DNA from: Thiorhodococcus drewsii AZ1
Lineage (GTDB): Bacteria > Pseudomonadota > Gammaproteobacteria > Chromatiales > Chromatiaceae
Direction of reading: 5' to 3'
Length of the DNA stretch: 64,000 bases
Assembly: GCF_000224065.1 (NCBI RefSeq)
Contig: NZ_AFWT01000008.1
Span: forward strand, 62,001-126,000
Every line of letters starts with the position of its first letter. Within the stretch, counting starts at the first letter, position 1. The notes below the pieces were generated by a model. That model saw only the letters and a program-made list of their open reading frames with translations, searched no databases and had not been told where the DNA came from. Below are positions 30,541 to 39,655 of the stretch, piece by piece. The translations under genes and the position numbers were made by a program.

Positions 30541-31146
30541 ATGAAACGCATCCTGCACATCGACAGCAGTCTCTTCTCCGGCGACGGTGTCTCTTCGACC
30601 CTGGCGGGCGACTATGTTTCGCGTCTGTTGGAACGCGACCCGCAGTGGCAGGTCACCCATCGAGATTTGGGGCGTGACCCCATCGCGCACCTGGATGCAA
30701 CGCGTCTGACGGCGATCATGACGCCCGAGGCCGATCGCTCGGCAGAGCAGCGGACGATCGCCGAGGAGGCGGACACCCTGATCCGCGAGGTCCAAGAGGC
30801 CGATCTGCTGGTCCTGGGCGTCCCCATGTACAATTTCGCGATTCCGAGCGTGCTCAAATCCTGGTTCGATCATATCGCCCGGGCCGGCGTGACCTTTCGC
30901 TATACCGCCGAGGGATCCGTCGGGCTGCTCGAAGGCAAGCGGGCGGTGGTGCTCGCCAGTCGCGGGGGCCTGCATCTGGGGCAGCCCACCGATACCCAGA
31001 CCGACTACCTGGCCACGATGCTGGGATTCCTCGGGATCGACGATGTCGAGTTCGTCTATGCCGAGGGGCTCAATCTGGGAGACGATGCGCGAGAGCAGGC
31101 CCTGGCTTCCGCCAAAGACGAGATCAATCAGCTGTTGGCTGCCTAA
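30541..31146 (+). CDS. azoR: FMN-dependent NADH:quinone/azo oxidoreductase AzoR
   Basis: A 201-residue flavodoxin-like enzyme. MKRILHIDSSLFSGDGVSSTLAGD is the FMN-binding start; LVLGVPMYNFAIPSVLKSWFDHIARAGVTFRY is the family signature. Homologues reduce azo dyes and quinones with NADH and protect against electrophiles. First of a two-gene unit with the pirin (11 bases apart) and divergent from a LysR regulator. Confidence 0.94.
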   Translation: MKRILHIDSSLFSGDGVSSTLAGDYVSRLLERDPQWQVTHRDLGRDPIAHLDATRLTAIMTPEADRSAEQRTIAEEADTLIREVQEADLLVLGVPMYNFAIPSVLKSWFDHIARAGVTFRYTAEGSVGLLEGKRAVVLASRGGLHLGQPTDTQTDYLATMLGFLGIDDVEFVYAEGLNLGDDAREQALASAKDEINQLLAA

Positions 31147-31157
31147 GGAGAGACATC

Positions 31158-32009
31158 ATGAACAGACGCTCGATCGAGCGCATTTTGACGGCGGTTCCGG
31201 CCTCCGACGGCGGCGGAGTCAGCCTCTATCGCATCCTGGGTCCGGACGGGATGCGTGGTCTGGATCCGTTTCTGATGCTGGACGATTTCGGCTCGGACAG
31301 CGCCGAGGACTATATCGCCGGCTTTCCGCCGCATCCGCATCGTGGCTTCGAGACCGTCACCTACATGCTGCAAGGACACATGCTCCATGAGGATCACCTG
31401 GGCAATCGCGGTGTTCTCGCCTCGGGCGGGGTGCAGTGGATGACGGCCGGTCGTGGCGTCATCCATTCCGAGATGCCGCAACAGGATTCTGGGTCCATGC
31501 ACGGTTTCCAGCTCTGGCTCAACCTGCCTGCGTCCGAGAAGATGAAGGATCCGGCCTACCGCAACCTTCCGGCCGAAGAGATCCCCGAGGCCATCCTGGA
31601 CGATGGCATCCAGGTCAAGGTCGTCGCCGGTGACTTCGCGCAGGGTGACGCACATCTGGCGGGTCCGGCCCAGGGAATCGCGACCGATCCGCTCTATCTG
31701 GATCTGAGCCTACCGGCTGACGCGCGTCTGGAGCTTCCGATCCAGTCTGGCCATCGTGCCCTGGTCTATCTGATCGAGGGTGAGATCCTGTTGGATGACC
31801 GGAATCTCGTTCGGCGTCAGATGGCGGTCTTCGACATGGACGGCGAGTGCATCGCCTTATCGGGCGGTCCGGGTGGTGCACGAGCACTGGTGCTCGCCGC
31901 ACGTCCATTGGGTGAGCCGATCGTCCATCATGGCCCCTTTGTGATGAATACGCGCGATCAGATCCGGCAGGCGATCCGGGACTACGAGTCCGGTCGACTG
32001 ACCGGTTGA
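31158..32009 (+). CDS. Pirin family protein (bicupin)
   Basis: A 283-residue bicupin. The metal ligands of the N-terminal cupin are visible in GFPPHPHRGFETVTYMLQG and HEDHLGN (His, His, His, then Glu region), and MTAGRGVIHSEMP is typical. Some pirins act as quercetin dioxygenases or metal-dependent regulators. AAGGAGAG precedes the ATG. Cotranscribed with azoR, which supports a quinone or electrophile response role. Confidence 0.92.
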   Translation: MNRRSIERILTAVPASDGGGVSLYRILGPDGMRGLDPFLMLDDFGSDSAEDYIAGFPPHPHRGFETVTYMLQGHMLHEDHLGNRGVLASGGVQWMTAGRGVIHSEMPQQDSGSMHGFQLWLNLPASEKMKDPAYRNLPAEEIPEAILDDGIQVKVVAGDFAQGDAHLAGPAQGIATDPLYLDLSLPADARLELPIQSGHRALVYLIEGEILLDDRNLVRRQMAVFDMDGECIALSGGPGGARALVLAARPLGEPIVHHGPFVMNTRDQIRQAIRDYESGRLTG

Positions 32010-32052
32010 CGGCGTTCGCTCGAACCCCATCGGGCACCGGGCCACCGAGCGT

Positions 32053-34005
32053 TTATGCGGTATCGGTGGCCAAGTGCCGATGGTTTACCCCCTTGGAGTC
32101 CGAGTCGATCGATTTCTCTGGGGCCGTCTCATGCCACGTCGAGTCGGGCAACGTGTTTGTCCGACCTTGCCGATGTTGTCTCAGGGTCAGCCCGGAAGCG
32201 CTCCGTTTCGCCTGACTCTTCATGGTCGCGATGATGCGTCCCAACTCGTCGCCGCTCCCGTAGTCGTCTCCGGGCTGGATCTCCAGAATGGCACCGCTGC
32301 AGCGGATCAGCGGAATCTGACGCTTCTGACCGAAACGGTCGCGTGCGTTCAGATGGCCCTGGGCGCGGTCTTCGGGATCATAGAGACTTTGGACGTCCGA
32401 GCGGAATTTGGTGACCAGCCCCTGCACCTGCTCGATCACCCGATCGAGATCTGCGTTGCCGATCGCGGCGAAGAAATCGTCCCCTCCGATATGCCCGATG
32501 AACCAGCGCCCGGAGTTCAGGTGTTGGCGCATGGCCTCGGCGAACATGAGGATGACCCGATCGCCGCGTCTGAAGCCGTAGTGGTCGTTGAATGCCTTGA
32601 AATTGTCGAAATCCAGATAGACCAGGTGCCATGTCTCGGAGCGCACCGATAGCGTCCGCGACAGATACTCGTGGATCGTGTTGTTTCCGGGGAGCTTGGT
32701 CAGCGGGTTCTGGTCGCGCGCGGCGGCCAGGTTTTTCTCCTCGATCAGCTGCAGTAGCGCCATCGTGCTGACGAAGCCGTGATAGCGCCCATCCAGCGTG
32801 ACGATGAGTCCGGCCGGATTGGCGCTGGCGGAGAACGCCTCCAGAAAGCGGTCGGCCGAGTCGTGGATATCGATGGTTGGGCAGGGCTTGACGAAATGCT
32901 GCAGCGTGCGACCGAAGGAGCGGTTGGCGATCAGATCCCGTCCATAGTTGGAATAGATGTATTCCTTCATGTCGGTCTCGTGGATCAGGCCGATCGGTCG
33001 GTCGGCCGAATCGAGCACTGGGATGATGTTGTGCGTCTTGTCGAGACGGAAGGCGTCGAACAGACGCGAGATGTTGTCGCTGGCGTGCAGTGGGGGGATG
33101 CGCTCCAGGCAGCGCTCGATCAGTGCCACGTCGCTCGGGGTATCGCGGCGGTTGTTCGCATGGATCTCTGCGACCCGGTCGTAACGGGTCTGCAGCGATT
33201 CGATGTGCGTCTGCGGGTGCGCGATCAGATAGCCCTGTACCAGATCGCAGCCGACTTCGCGGCAGGCCAGCAGCTCGGTCTCGGTCTCGATGCCTTCGGC
33301 GATCACCTGGATGCCCATGACGTGCGCCAATTGAACCATGTTGGTGACGAAATGACGCTTGCGATGGTCCTCGGGCATGCCGCTGATGAAGAAGCGGTCG
33401 ATTTTCAGCAGGTCCGGCGGATGCTCGTACAGCAGTCTCAACCCGGCATAGCCGGTGCCGAAATCGTCGATCGCGAAATGGAATCGGTGGTCACGGTAGG
33501 CCGAGATCGCTCGCGCGACGGCCGGGTTCGCGGTCAGATCGACGTGTTCCGACAGCTCCAGGCAGACGGTGTCCGGGGTCAAACCCTGTTGGCGTAGAAG
33601 TTCGACCATGGTCTCCGGGTCCTCCTCTTCGATGAGGTGCGGATCCAGGTTGAAGAAGAGTTTGTGGCGCGCGGATCCGGGGATTGCGATAAAGCGTTCC
33701 AATGCCAGCGCGCGCAGGGTTCTGTCGAGTTCGCGTGAGCAGCCCAGCGCCTTGGCCAGGTCGAATAGAGACAGGATAGTGGGGATGCCCAGTGTCTCCA
33801 CGCCGCGCAGGAGCGCCTCGTATCCATAGACGCTGCCCGTGTGCACGTTGACGATCGGTTGCAGTGCGTAGGTCAGATGGTCGCGTGCCTGCGCAAGCAA
33901 CGTCTGCGCGTCCTGTTTCGATCGATGATGGGTGGGATCGATCATCGCAGGCGCTGTGTCGATCTCCTGTGCTGGATCGCCGTTTGGGATGCGGTTTAGA
34001 TGCAT
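32053..34005 (-). CDS. EAL-CBS pair-GGDEF c-di-GMP protein
   Basis: A 650-residue cytoplasmic protein. Domain order: EAL (about 30-280; YGYEALLRG, DDFGTGYAGL, KIDRFFI intact), a pair of CBS domains (about 295-430), and GGDEF (about 440-600) with the signature changed to GGDDF. The EAL domain should be an active phosphodiesterase; the cyclase activity of GGDDF is doubtful. CBS domains often bind adenosine ligands. The start at 34005 (MHLNRIPNG) has GAGG six bases upstream and overlaps nothing; the stop of the chemoreceptor gene is 8 bases before it, so the two are likely co-expressed. Confidence 0.88.
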   Translation of the reverse strand: MHLNRIPNGDPAQEIDTAPAMIDPTHHRSKQDAQTLLAQARDHLTYALQPIVNVHTGSVYGYEALLRGVETLGIPTILSLFDLAKALGCSRELDRTLRALALERFIAIPGSARHKLFFNLDPHLIEEEDPETMVELLRQQGLTPDTVCLELSEHVDLTANPAVARAISAYRDHRFHFAIDDFGTGYAGLRLLYEHPPDLLKIDRFFISGMPEDHRKRHFVTNMVQLAHVMGIQVIAEGIETETELLACREVGCDLVQGYLIAHPQTHIESLQTRYDRVAEIHANNRRDTPSDVALIERCLERIPPLHASDNISRLFDAFRLDKTHNIIPVLDSADRPIGLIHETDMKEYIYSNYGRDLIANRSFGRTLQHFVKPCPTIDIHDSADRFLEAFSASANPAGLIVTLDGRYHGFVSTMALLQLIEEKNLAAARDQNPLTKLPGNNTIHEYLSRTLSVRSETWHLVYLDFDNFKAFNDHYGFRRGDRVILMFAEAMRQHLNSGRWFIGHIGGDDFFAAIGNADLDRVIEQVQGLVTKFRSDVQSLYDPEDRAQGHLNARDRFGQKRQIPLIRCSGAILEIQPGDDYGSGDELGRIIATMKSQAKRSASGLTLRQHRQGRTNTLPDSTWHETAPEKSIDSDSKGVNHRHLATDTA

Positions 34006-34012
34006 GACAACC

Positions 34013-35884
34013 TCAATGGATGCGGAAGGCGGCGACATGCTCCGAGAGCCGGCTGGAAAGCTGCTGAAGTTGGGCGCTCTGGGCGAATCCGGAGTCGGCT
34101 GCGCCTGAGTTCTCGGCGGCGAGTTGGGAGATCTGGTCGATGGCGCGCGCGATCTCGTCCGCCATGCGGCTTTGCTCCTCGGCCGCGTCGGCGATGCGGC
34201 GAGTCATTTCGGTCAGGCTGTTGATCGATTCGCCGAAGGCATCCAGGTTGCCCATCGCCTGGCCGTAACGGTCGAGGCTCTGCTTGGCGCGATCGCGGTT
34301 GGCGTGGATAACGCCGACGGCGTCGGTCGAGCGGTTCTGCAGGGATGCGATCAGGGACTCGATATCCTGGATCGAGTGCTGTGTGCGCATCGCCAGTTGG
34401 CGCACCTCGTCCGCGACGACGGCAAATCCTCGACCGTGCTCTCCCGCGCGGGCCGCCTCGATCGAGGCGTTCAATGCCAGGAGGTTGGTCTGACTTGCGA
34501 TGGCGCGAATGACTTCCAGCACGCTGCCAACCGCATTGCTCTGATCCGCCAGGCCGATGACGACCTCGGCGGCCTGATCGATCTCGGTCGCCAGCGTGTC
34601 GATCAGCGCCGAGGTTTCCTCTAGGATCTGGCGGCTGTCGAGGATGCGCTGATGGGCATCGGCGGTCGTTCCGACGGCATGGGTCGTGTGGTTGGCCACG
34701 TCTTGAGCGGAGCTGGCAAGCAGGCTGACGGCCGCGTTGACATGATGCGTTTCCGCCTTGTGCCGATCAAACTGGATCTTGCTTGTCTCCGCACGCTGGG
34801 CCATGTGACTCGCCGAGTCCTGCAAGTTCCCGCTCGCCTCGCGCAGATGGGTCACGATATCCCGGATGTGTTCGACCATGGTCTGCATGGCGCGCATGAG
34901 TTCGCCGACCTCGTCGTGGCGGTTGCTGGCGAATGCGACGTTCAGATCGCCGTCGGCCAGTTTGGATACCATGCCGATCGCCTGGTCGAGCGGACGGGTC
35001 GCCCGACGCATGTACCAGTAAAGCGCAAGCGTGGCCAGGATCAGGGTCAGAGCGATGCTGGAATAGGCGATCGTCTCGAAGTGGCTCTGAGCGGCGTAAC
35101 CCGCCGAGAAGTCGCTCAGACTGACGAGACGCGCCACAGGGTTTCCGTCGATTCCTTGGACGTCGATTCGGGTGGCGTTGAAGACGCCCTGATCCAGGTT
35201 GGCCGTGCGCCGTCCCTGCTCGCCGAGCCGGCTCAAGGCGTCACCCTTCAGTTGATCGAAGAGCGTGGCATTGGTGTCGCCGAGACGCGCTCCATCGAGA
35301 CCGATCAGCGCCGACTCGGTCTCGTCCCACTCCTTGACGCGGTCGAGCAGTGGGGCGATGGGCTGCTCTAGGACCAGCGTGCCGATCTGTGCGTGCCGAA
35401 CGTTCAATGGCGCGGTCAGCAGCGCGATCGGCGTTCCGTCGGTGTCGCGACCGATGCCCCGATGGCGCTCGCCATCGTCGGCGGTCTTTGCCGCCAGGGC
35501 GACGGCGTCCTGAGAGACGCGCGCCGGGTCTCCGCAACAGAGAACGGCGTTCTCCGTATCGAAGAGATGGACATGTTCGAAATAGCCTTGCCCCCCAACC
35601 AGGTTTTCGAGCGAGGCGACAGCCTCCTTCAGCGCCGTGGCGTCCTTCTGCTTGATGGCCTGTCGGAGATAGAAATCGTCCTCGAAGCTCTTGGCGCCCA
35701 CAGCCATGTGGGTGAAAAGGCGCTCGCTGACCTGGCGCCAGATGAGTTGTTTGGCGTCAGCCATCTCCGTGGCGACCCGGCTCTGTAGACGCTGGTCATT
35801 GAGGTGCGAGACGAGGATCAGCAGTGCCGCCACGACGAGGGTGACGGAGATGGCTGCGAGAGTGACGCTGGTACGGATACGCAT
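34013..35884 (-). CDS. Methyl-accepting chemotaxis protein
   Basis: A 623-residue transducer. TM1 (about 8-26), a periplasmic sensor domain (about 27-270), TM2 (about 275-293), HAMP (about 295-347), and a cytoplasmic MA domain. The hairpin tip is [39 protein letters not shown] (key residues seen at about 470-510). The sensory domain contains a CC pair in VLCCGDPAR; the ligand is unknown. Next to a c-di-GMP protein on the same strand. Confidence 0.93.
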   Translation of the reverse strand: MRIRTSVTLAAISVTLVVAALLILVSHLNDQRLQSRVATEMADAKQLIWRQVSERLFTHMAVGAKSFEDDFYLRQAIKQKDATALKEAVASLENLVGGQGYFEHVHLFDTENAVLCCGDPARVSQDAVALAAKTADDGERHRGIGRDTDGTPIALLTAPLNVRHAQIGTLVLEQPIAPLLDRVKEWDETESALIGLDGARLGDTNATLFDQLKGDALSRLGEQGRRTANLDQGVFNATRIDVQGIDGNPVARLVSLSDFSAGYAAQSHFETIAYSSIALTLILATLALYWYMRRATRPLDQAIGMVSKLADGDLNVAFASNRHDEVGELMRAMQTMVEHIRDIVTHLREASGNLQDSASHMAQRAETSKIQFDRHKAETHHVNAAVSLLASSAQDVANHTTHAVGTTADAHQRILDSRQILEETSALIDTLATEIDQAAEVVIGLADQSNAVGSVLEVIRAIASQTNLLALNASIEAARAGEHGRGFAVVADEVRQLAMRTQHSIQDIESLIASLQNRSTDAVGVIHANRDRAKQSLDRYGQAMGNLDAFGESINSLTEMTRRIADAAEEQSRMADEIARAIDQISQLAAENSGAADSGFAQSAQLQQLSSRLSEHVAAFRIH

Positions 35885-35894
35885 GAGGTTCGGT

Positions 35895-36620
35895 CTAAAG
35901 GTTCCTGCAGCGGGCGACGTTGGGTCCGCCAGCTGCGTCTGGTTGGGATCCGTTCAATAGGTAGCGCGGGTCCTCCGCGTTCTGCAGTAGATTCGCCAGG
36001 CGCGTTTGCATTCTCGGGATGTCCAGGAACGCCCGGAAGCTCCGTTTGCGGAATCCCTTCACCAATGACGAGGGGTCGAAATAGTCCTTGGCGTTTTGCT
36101 CGGTCAGGATGAATGGGGGTTTGCCGCCACGCAGCAGTACATGGTTCATGAGGAGCGTTCCGGTGCGGTGATTGCCCTCGAAGAAGAGTTGAGGCTCGGA
36201 CAGAATCTGGATGTAGACGCCTGCCGCGCGCCGCCAGATCGAGGGTTCGGGGTGGTCCGCGAGATAGTTCATCAGCGAACGCACGCCCCCGGGATTGCTG
36301 TCGTCGTAGAAACGCCGTTCGGTCTCGCTGAAGTGCGGTTTGCAGCTCTGGGACTCGGTGTCCGTGCTTCCGCACAGCACCAGGCAATTGAGCTGGAGCA
36401 GAAGCGCCGAGTTGCCGATCGCGAACAGATCGATGTCGGCCTCCTGGAGCCGGTCCAGGAAGGCATAACCGGCGATCAGGTTGTTCAGAACCTCTTCGCC
36501 GAGCGGATCGCGGCGACTGGTCAAGTCCGCATTGATGTGGGCGAAATCGCGTTGAACCTTCCGCAGTGCGGCCTCTATCGCGCTCAGATCGAGACGCAGC
36601 GTGGATTGGATCCGTTCCAA
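35895..36620 (-). CDS. Fic-like protein with altered active-site motif
   Basis: A 241-residue soluble protein. The canonical Fic motif HxFx(D/E)GNGRxxR appears as [11 protein letters not shown] at residues 144-154: the catalytic His is replaced by Gln and GNG by GNH. The surrounding helical pattern ([37 protein letters not shown]) fits a Fic fold. Canonical enzymes AMPylate target hydroxyls; this one may be inactive, use different chemistry or be regulatory. It lies just after pstB and ends 11 bases upstream of the chemoreceptor start (35884), so they may be cotranscribed. Confidence 0.6.
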   Translation of the reverse strand: MERIQSTLRLDLSAIEAALRKVQRDFAHINADLTSRRDPLGEEVLNNLIAGYAFLDRLQEADIDLFAIGNSALLLQLNCLVLCGSTDTESQSCKPHFSETERRFYDDSNPGGVRSLMNYLADHPEPSIWRRAAGVYIQILSEPQLFFEGNHRTGTLLMNHVLLRGGKPPFILTEQNAKDYFDPSSLVKGFRKRSFRAFLDIPRMQTRLANLLQNAEDPRYLLNGSQPDAAGGPNVARCRNL

Positions 36621-36694
36621 GCGGGTTCGGCTCCGATGTGCTCGATTCGCGTCATGCCGATTCGAGTCATACTAGGTCTGTTGTTCTATAAGGT

Positions 36695-36725
36695 GCCGGA
36701 GGCGTTCACCTGGAATGCCTCCGGC
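36695..36725. terminator. Hairpin downstream of pstB
   Basis: GCCGGAGGC (36695-36703) and GCCTCCGGC (36717-36725), a perfect 9-bp stem with a 13-base loop, about 60 bases beyond the pstB stop. No strong T run follows. Probably the end of the pst transcript or an mRNA-stabilising stem. Confidence 0.55.
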
Positions 36726-36782
36726 TGCCCGTATCCTCTGCGCTCCCGTTGGGCGCGGGCATTCGGCACATGGGGCTCGCTG

Positions 36783-37607
36783 TCAGCTGAATTCGCCGGA
36801 GATGTATTCCTTGGTCAGCTGCTCGCGCGGATCTTCGAAGATCTGGCGCGTGGGGCCCATCTCGACCAGATAGCCGGTGCGACCGCCCTGCGAGATATCG
36901 ACCGAGAAGAAGGCCGTCGTGTCGGCCACGCGGGTCGCCTGCTGCATGTTGTGGGTAACCATGGCGAGCGTGTAGTGCTCCTTGAGCTCCAGCATCAGCT
37001 CCTCGACCTGGCGGGTCGCGATCGGATCCAGAGCGGAGCAGGGCTCGTCCATCAGCAGCACATCGGGTTCGGTGGCGATGGCGCGCGCGATACAGAGTCG
37101 CTGCTGTTGACCGCCGGAGAGCGAGAGACCGCTGTTCTTGAGCTTGTCCTTGACCTCGTTCCACAGCGCGGCGCTGCGTAGTGCCTTCTCCACCCGCTCC
37201 TCGACGTCCCCTTTGAAGCGATTCAGACGCAGTCCGAAGGCGACGTTGTCGTAGATGCTCATCGAGAAGGGATTGGGCTGCTGGAACACCATGCCGATGT
37301 AGCGGCGCACTACCACAGGGTCGACCTTCTTGGCGTAGATGTCCTGACCGTGATACATGACGTTGCCTTCGAACCGGAAGACCTGAATCAGGTCGTTCAT
37401 GCGGTTGAGGCTGCGCAGCACGGTGGATTTTCCGCAGCCCGATGGGCCGATGAAACCGGTGATCTTGTGCTTTTCGATGGGGACGATGCTGTCGCGCACT
37501 GCGAGAAAGTCACCGTAGAAGATCTTGTCGACCTTGCAATCGATCACGACGTCTCCGCTCGCCTGGAAAGGCTCGGCGACGAACAACGCCTCAGCTGTTG
37601 CGTTCAT
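36783..37607 (-). CDS. pstB: Phosphate ABC transporter ATPase PstB
   Basis: A 274-residue ATPase. Walker [10 protein letters not shown], signature LSGGQQQR, Walker [13 protein letters not shown], and QQPNPF (Q loop). It binds the PstA/PstC membrane pair. Last of pstSCAB; no phoU or phoBR is present in the window. The N-terminal 20 residues are longer than in E. coli. Confidence 0.97.
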   Translation of the reverse strand: MNATAEALFVAEPFQASGDVVIDCKVDKIFYGDFLAVRDSIVPIEKHKITGFIGPSGCGKSTVLRSLNRMNDLIQVFRFEGNVMYHGQDIYAKKVDPVVVRRYIGMVFQQPNPFSMSIYDNVAFGLRLNRFKGDVEERVEKALRSAALWNEVKDKLKNSGLSLSGGQQQRLCIARAIATEPDVLLMDEPCSALDPIATRQVEELMLELKEHYTLAMVTHNMQQATRVADTTAFFSVDISQGGRTGYLVEMGPTRQIFEDPREQLTKEYISGEFS

Positions 37608-37632
37608 GTCTTAAATACCTATGTTGCGAGCT

Positions 37633-38538
37633 TCAGTACTTCGATCGGCCGAGGATGCGTGCCAGGATATTGAACATCAGCACGATCAGAACCAGGGCCA
37701 GGGAGGCGGTCCAGGCCAGTTCGATCTGGTTCTGGAACGGCATTCCCGAGAAGTTGTAGATGAGGATCGAGAGCGAGGCGGTTGGCTCGTTCAGCTCCGA
37801 GATGTAGTAATTGCTGAAGAGCGCGGTGAAGAGCAGTGGCGCCGATTCGCCCGCCGCCCCGGCGATGGCCAGCATGACGCCGGTGAGGATCCCCGTCAGC
37901 CCTGTCGGTAGCACCACCTTGAGGATGACCTGGGTCCGGGTGCAGCCCATGCCGTAAGCGGCGTCCTTCATGCGTTGCGGAACTTGAGACATGGCCTCTT
38001 CGGCGGCCAGCAGTACGGTGGGGAGCATGAGCACCGCCAGTGCGATACCGCCCGCCATGGCCGAGTAGCCGAAGTGGATGACGATGACCGCATAGACGAA
38101 GACGCCTGCGAGAATGGACGGGAAACCGGTCAGGACCTTGGCCAGAAAACGGGCATTGGTCGAGATTCGGCTGCTCGGTTCGAGTACGCCGAGATAGATG
38201 GCTGCGAGGATGCCGATCGGGATGCTGATGAGGGCGCCGATGCCCACCATGACCAGGGTACCGACGAGTGCCGGCCCGATGCCGCCACCCATTTCGAAGC
38301 CCGCCGGAGGCAGTCCGGTCAGCACCTCGCCGATCGAGGAACTGAAGAGCCGGCTGCCGCCCTTGAATATCAGCATGTAGATGACGGAGAGCAGCGGGAT
38401 GGCTGCGAGTCCGGCGGCGATCCAGGTAAGCCAGGTCAGGAGACCACTCTTGAGGGCCCGGATCTCGAAAGTTTGGTGTTCGAGCCGAGGTAGGCGAGGG
38501 GGCTCGATCGCGCGGGTCGTGAGGTCGATATCGCTCAT
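37633..38538 (-). CDS. pstA: Phosphate ABC transporter permease PstA
   Basis: A 301-residue inner membrane permease with about six membrane segments. The BPD transport motif is in AAYGMGCTRTQVILKVVLPTGLTGILTGVMLA. Overlaps the end of pstC by 4 bases (ATGA type), indicating coupled translation. pstB follows after 25 bases. Confidence 0.96.
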   Translation of the reverse strand: MSDIDLTTRAIEPPRLPRLEHQTFEIRALKSGLLTWLTWIAAGLAAIPLLSVIYMLIFKGGSRLFSSSIGEVLTGLPPAGFEMGGGIGPALVGTLVMVGIGALISIPIGILAAIYLGVLEPSSRISTNARFLAKVLTGFPSILAGVFVYAVIVIHFGYSAMAGGIALAVLMLPTVLLAAEEAMSQVPQRMKDAAYGMGCTRTQVILKVVLPTGLTGILTGVMLAIAGAAGESAPLLFTALFSNYYISELNEPTASLSILIYNFSGMPFQNQIELAWTASLALVLIVLMFNILARILGRSKY

Positions 38539-39509
38539 TTCTTGCCCTCGAACTTACGCAGGGTGTATTGCTGAATGCCCAGTCCGAGCACGTTGACCAG
38601 GAAGGTGATCGCCAGCAGGACCATGGCGGCGTACATGAGTGCATGCACCTCGACCTGTCCGGCCTCGGGGAAGTTGGAGGCCAGGAGCGAGGCGAGCGTG
38701 TTGGCCGGCGAGAAGAGCGAGAGGCTGATCTGGTTGGCGTTGCCGATCAGCATGGCCAGTGCCATGGTCTCTCCCAGTGCGCGGCCGAAGCCCAGAACCA
38801 GGGCGGCCAGCAGGCCGGAGGAGGCGGTCGGCAGCATAACCTTGAGAATGGCCTCCCAGCGCGTCGTCCCCATGCCGTAGGCCGCTTCTTTGACCTTGTA
38901 GGGGATGCGGCGCAGTGCATCCACCGAGATAGCGGCGACCGTGGGCAGGATCATGATGGCCAGGACCAGGGCGGCTGGCGCCATTCCGGGGCCGGAGAGA
39001 TCGCTGCCGAACAGCGGGATCCAGCCGAACTCGTCATGAAGCCATTCGGCGCCCGGCTTGAGCAGCGGGATGAGGACGTAGATGCCCCAGAGACCGAAGA
39101 CGACCGAGGGGATGGCCGCGAGCATTTCGATCAGGGTGCGGAAGATCGTCGCGAGCCGGTGATTGATGAAGTCCTGGGTCAGGAAGATGGCGATGGCGAT
39201 CCCGAAGACTCCGCCCAGCAACAGAGCGAGCAGCGAGCTGTAGAGTGTGCCCCAGATCTCGGGCAGGACCCCGAAGGTTCCCTTGTTGACATCCCATTCG
39301 GTACCGGTGATGAATCCCAGCCCATAGTCGCCGATGGCAGGCATGGCCTTTCCGGCGACCTCCCATAGGATGTAAGCGGTCAGGATGATGATGACGGACG
39401 CGGCGCTCAGCGCGATGGCGCGGAAGATCCGGTCGCTGGCGTATTCGAGTGCGCTCGGCGGCCCGGAGATGGGACTCGCGGACTGGGCGTGTGGAAACGG
39501 ATTGGCCAT
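38535..39509 (-). CDS. pstC: Phosphate ABC transporter permease PstC
   Basis: A 324-residue permease partner of PstA. Six predicted membrane segments; the EAA-type loop is in AAYGMGTTRWEAILKVMLPTASSGL. Frame is open to 39611 but I chose the Met at 39509 (MANPFPHAQS), giving the family length (E. coli 319). An AAGAGAAC element lies just upstream. Separated from pstS by a hairpin and a short direct repeat. Confidence 0.95.
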   Translation of the reverse strand: MANPFPHAQSASPISGPPSALEYASDRIFRAIALSAASVIIILTAYILWEVAGKAMPAIGDYGLGFITGTEWDVNKGTFGVLPEIWGTLYSSLLALLLGGVFGIAIAIFLTQDFINHRLATIFRTLIEMLAAIPSVVFGLWGIYVLIPLLKPGAEWLHDEFGWIPLFGSDLSGPGMAPAALVLAIMILPTVAAISVDALRRIPYKVKEAAYGMGTTRWEAILKVMLPTASSGLLAALVLGFGRALGETMALAMLIGNANQISLSLFSPANTLASLLASNFPEAGQVEVHALMYAAMVLLAITFLVNVLGLGIQQYTLRKFEGKK

Positions 39510-39583
39510 GGCGTTCTCTTGAGAGTGCGGAAACGGCTGACGGTGGCGTTCGGTTCCGAGCCCAGCTGCCACCAGGCGCGGAC

Positions 39584-39609
39584 GAATCCCAGGCGGCTGC
39601 CTGGGATTC
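39584..39609. repeat. Hairpin between pstS and pstC
   Basis: GAATCCCAGGC (39584-39594), loop GGCT, GCCTGGGATTC (39599-39609): a perfect 11-bp stem. It lies 35 bases after the pstS stop. Likely reduces read-through or protects pstS mRNA so that the binding protein is made in excess over the membrane parts, as is usual in Pst systems. Confidence 0.7.
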
Positions 39610-39625
39610 ATTCCTCGCCTAAATC

Positions 39626-39655
39626 ATCAGCGGATGAACAAAATCAGCGGATGAA
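39626..39655. repeat. Direct repeat duplicating the pstS 3' end
   Basis: ATCAGCGGATGAA occurs at 39626-39638 and 39643-39655, 17 bases apart. The second copy contains the last codons and stop of pstS (FIR-stop on the minus strand), the first copy lies just after it. A small tandem duplication of the gene end. Confidence 0.75.
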
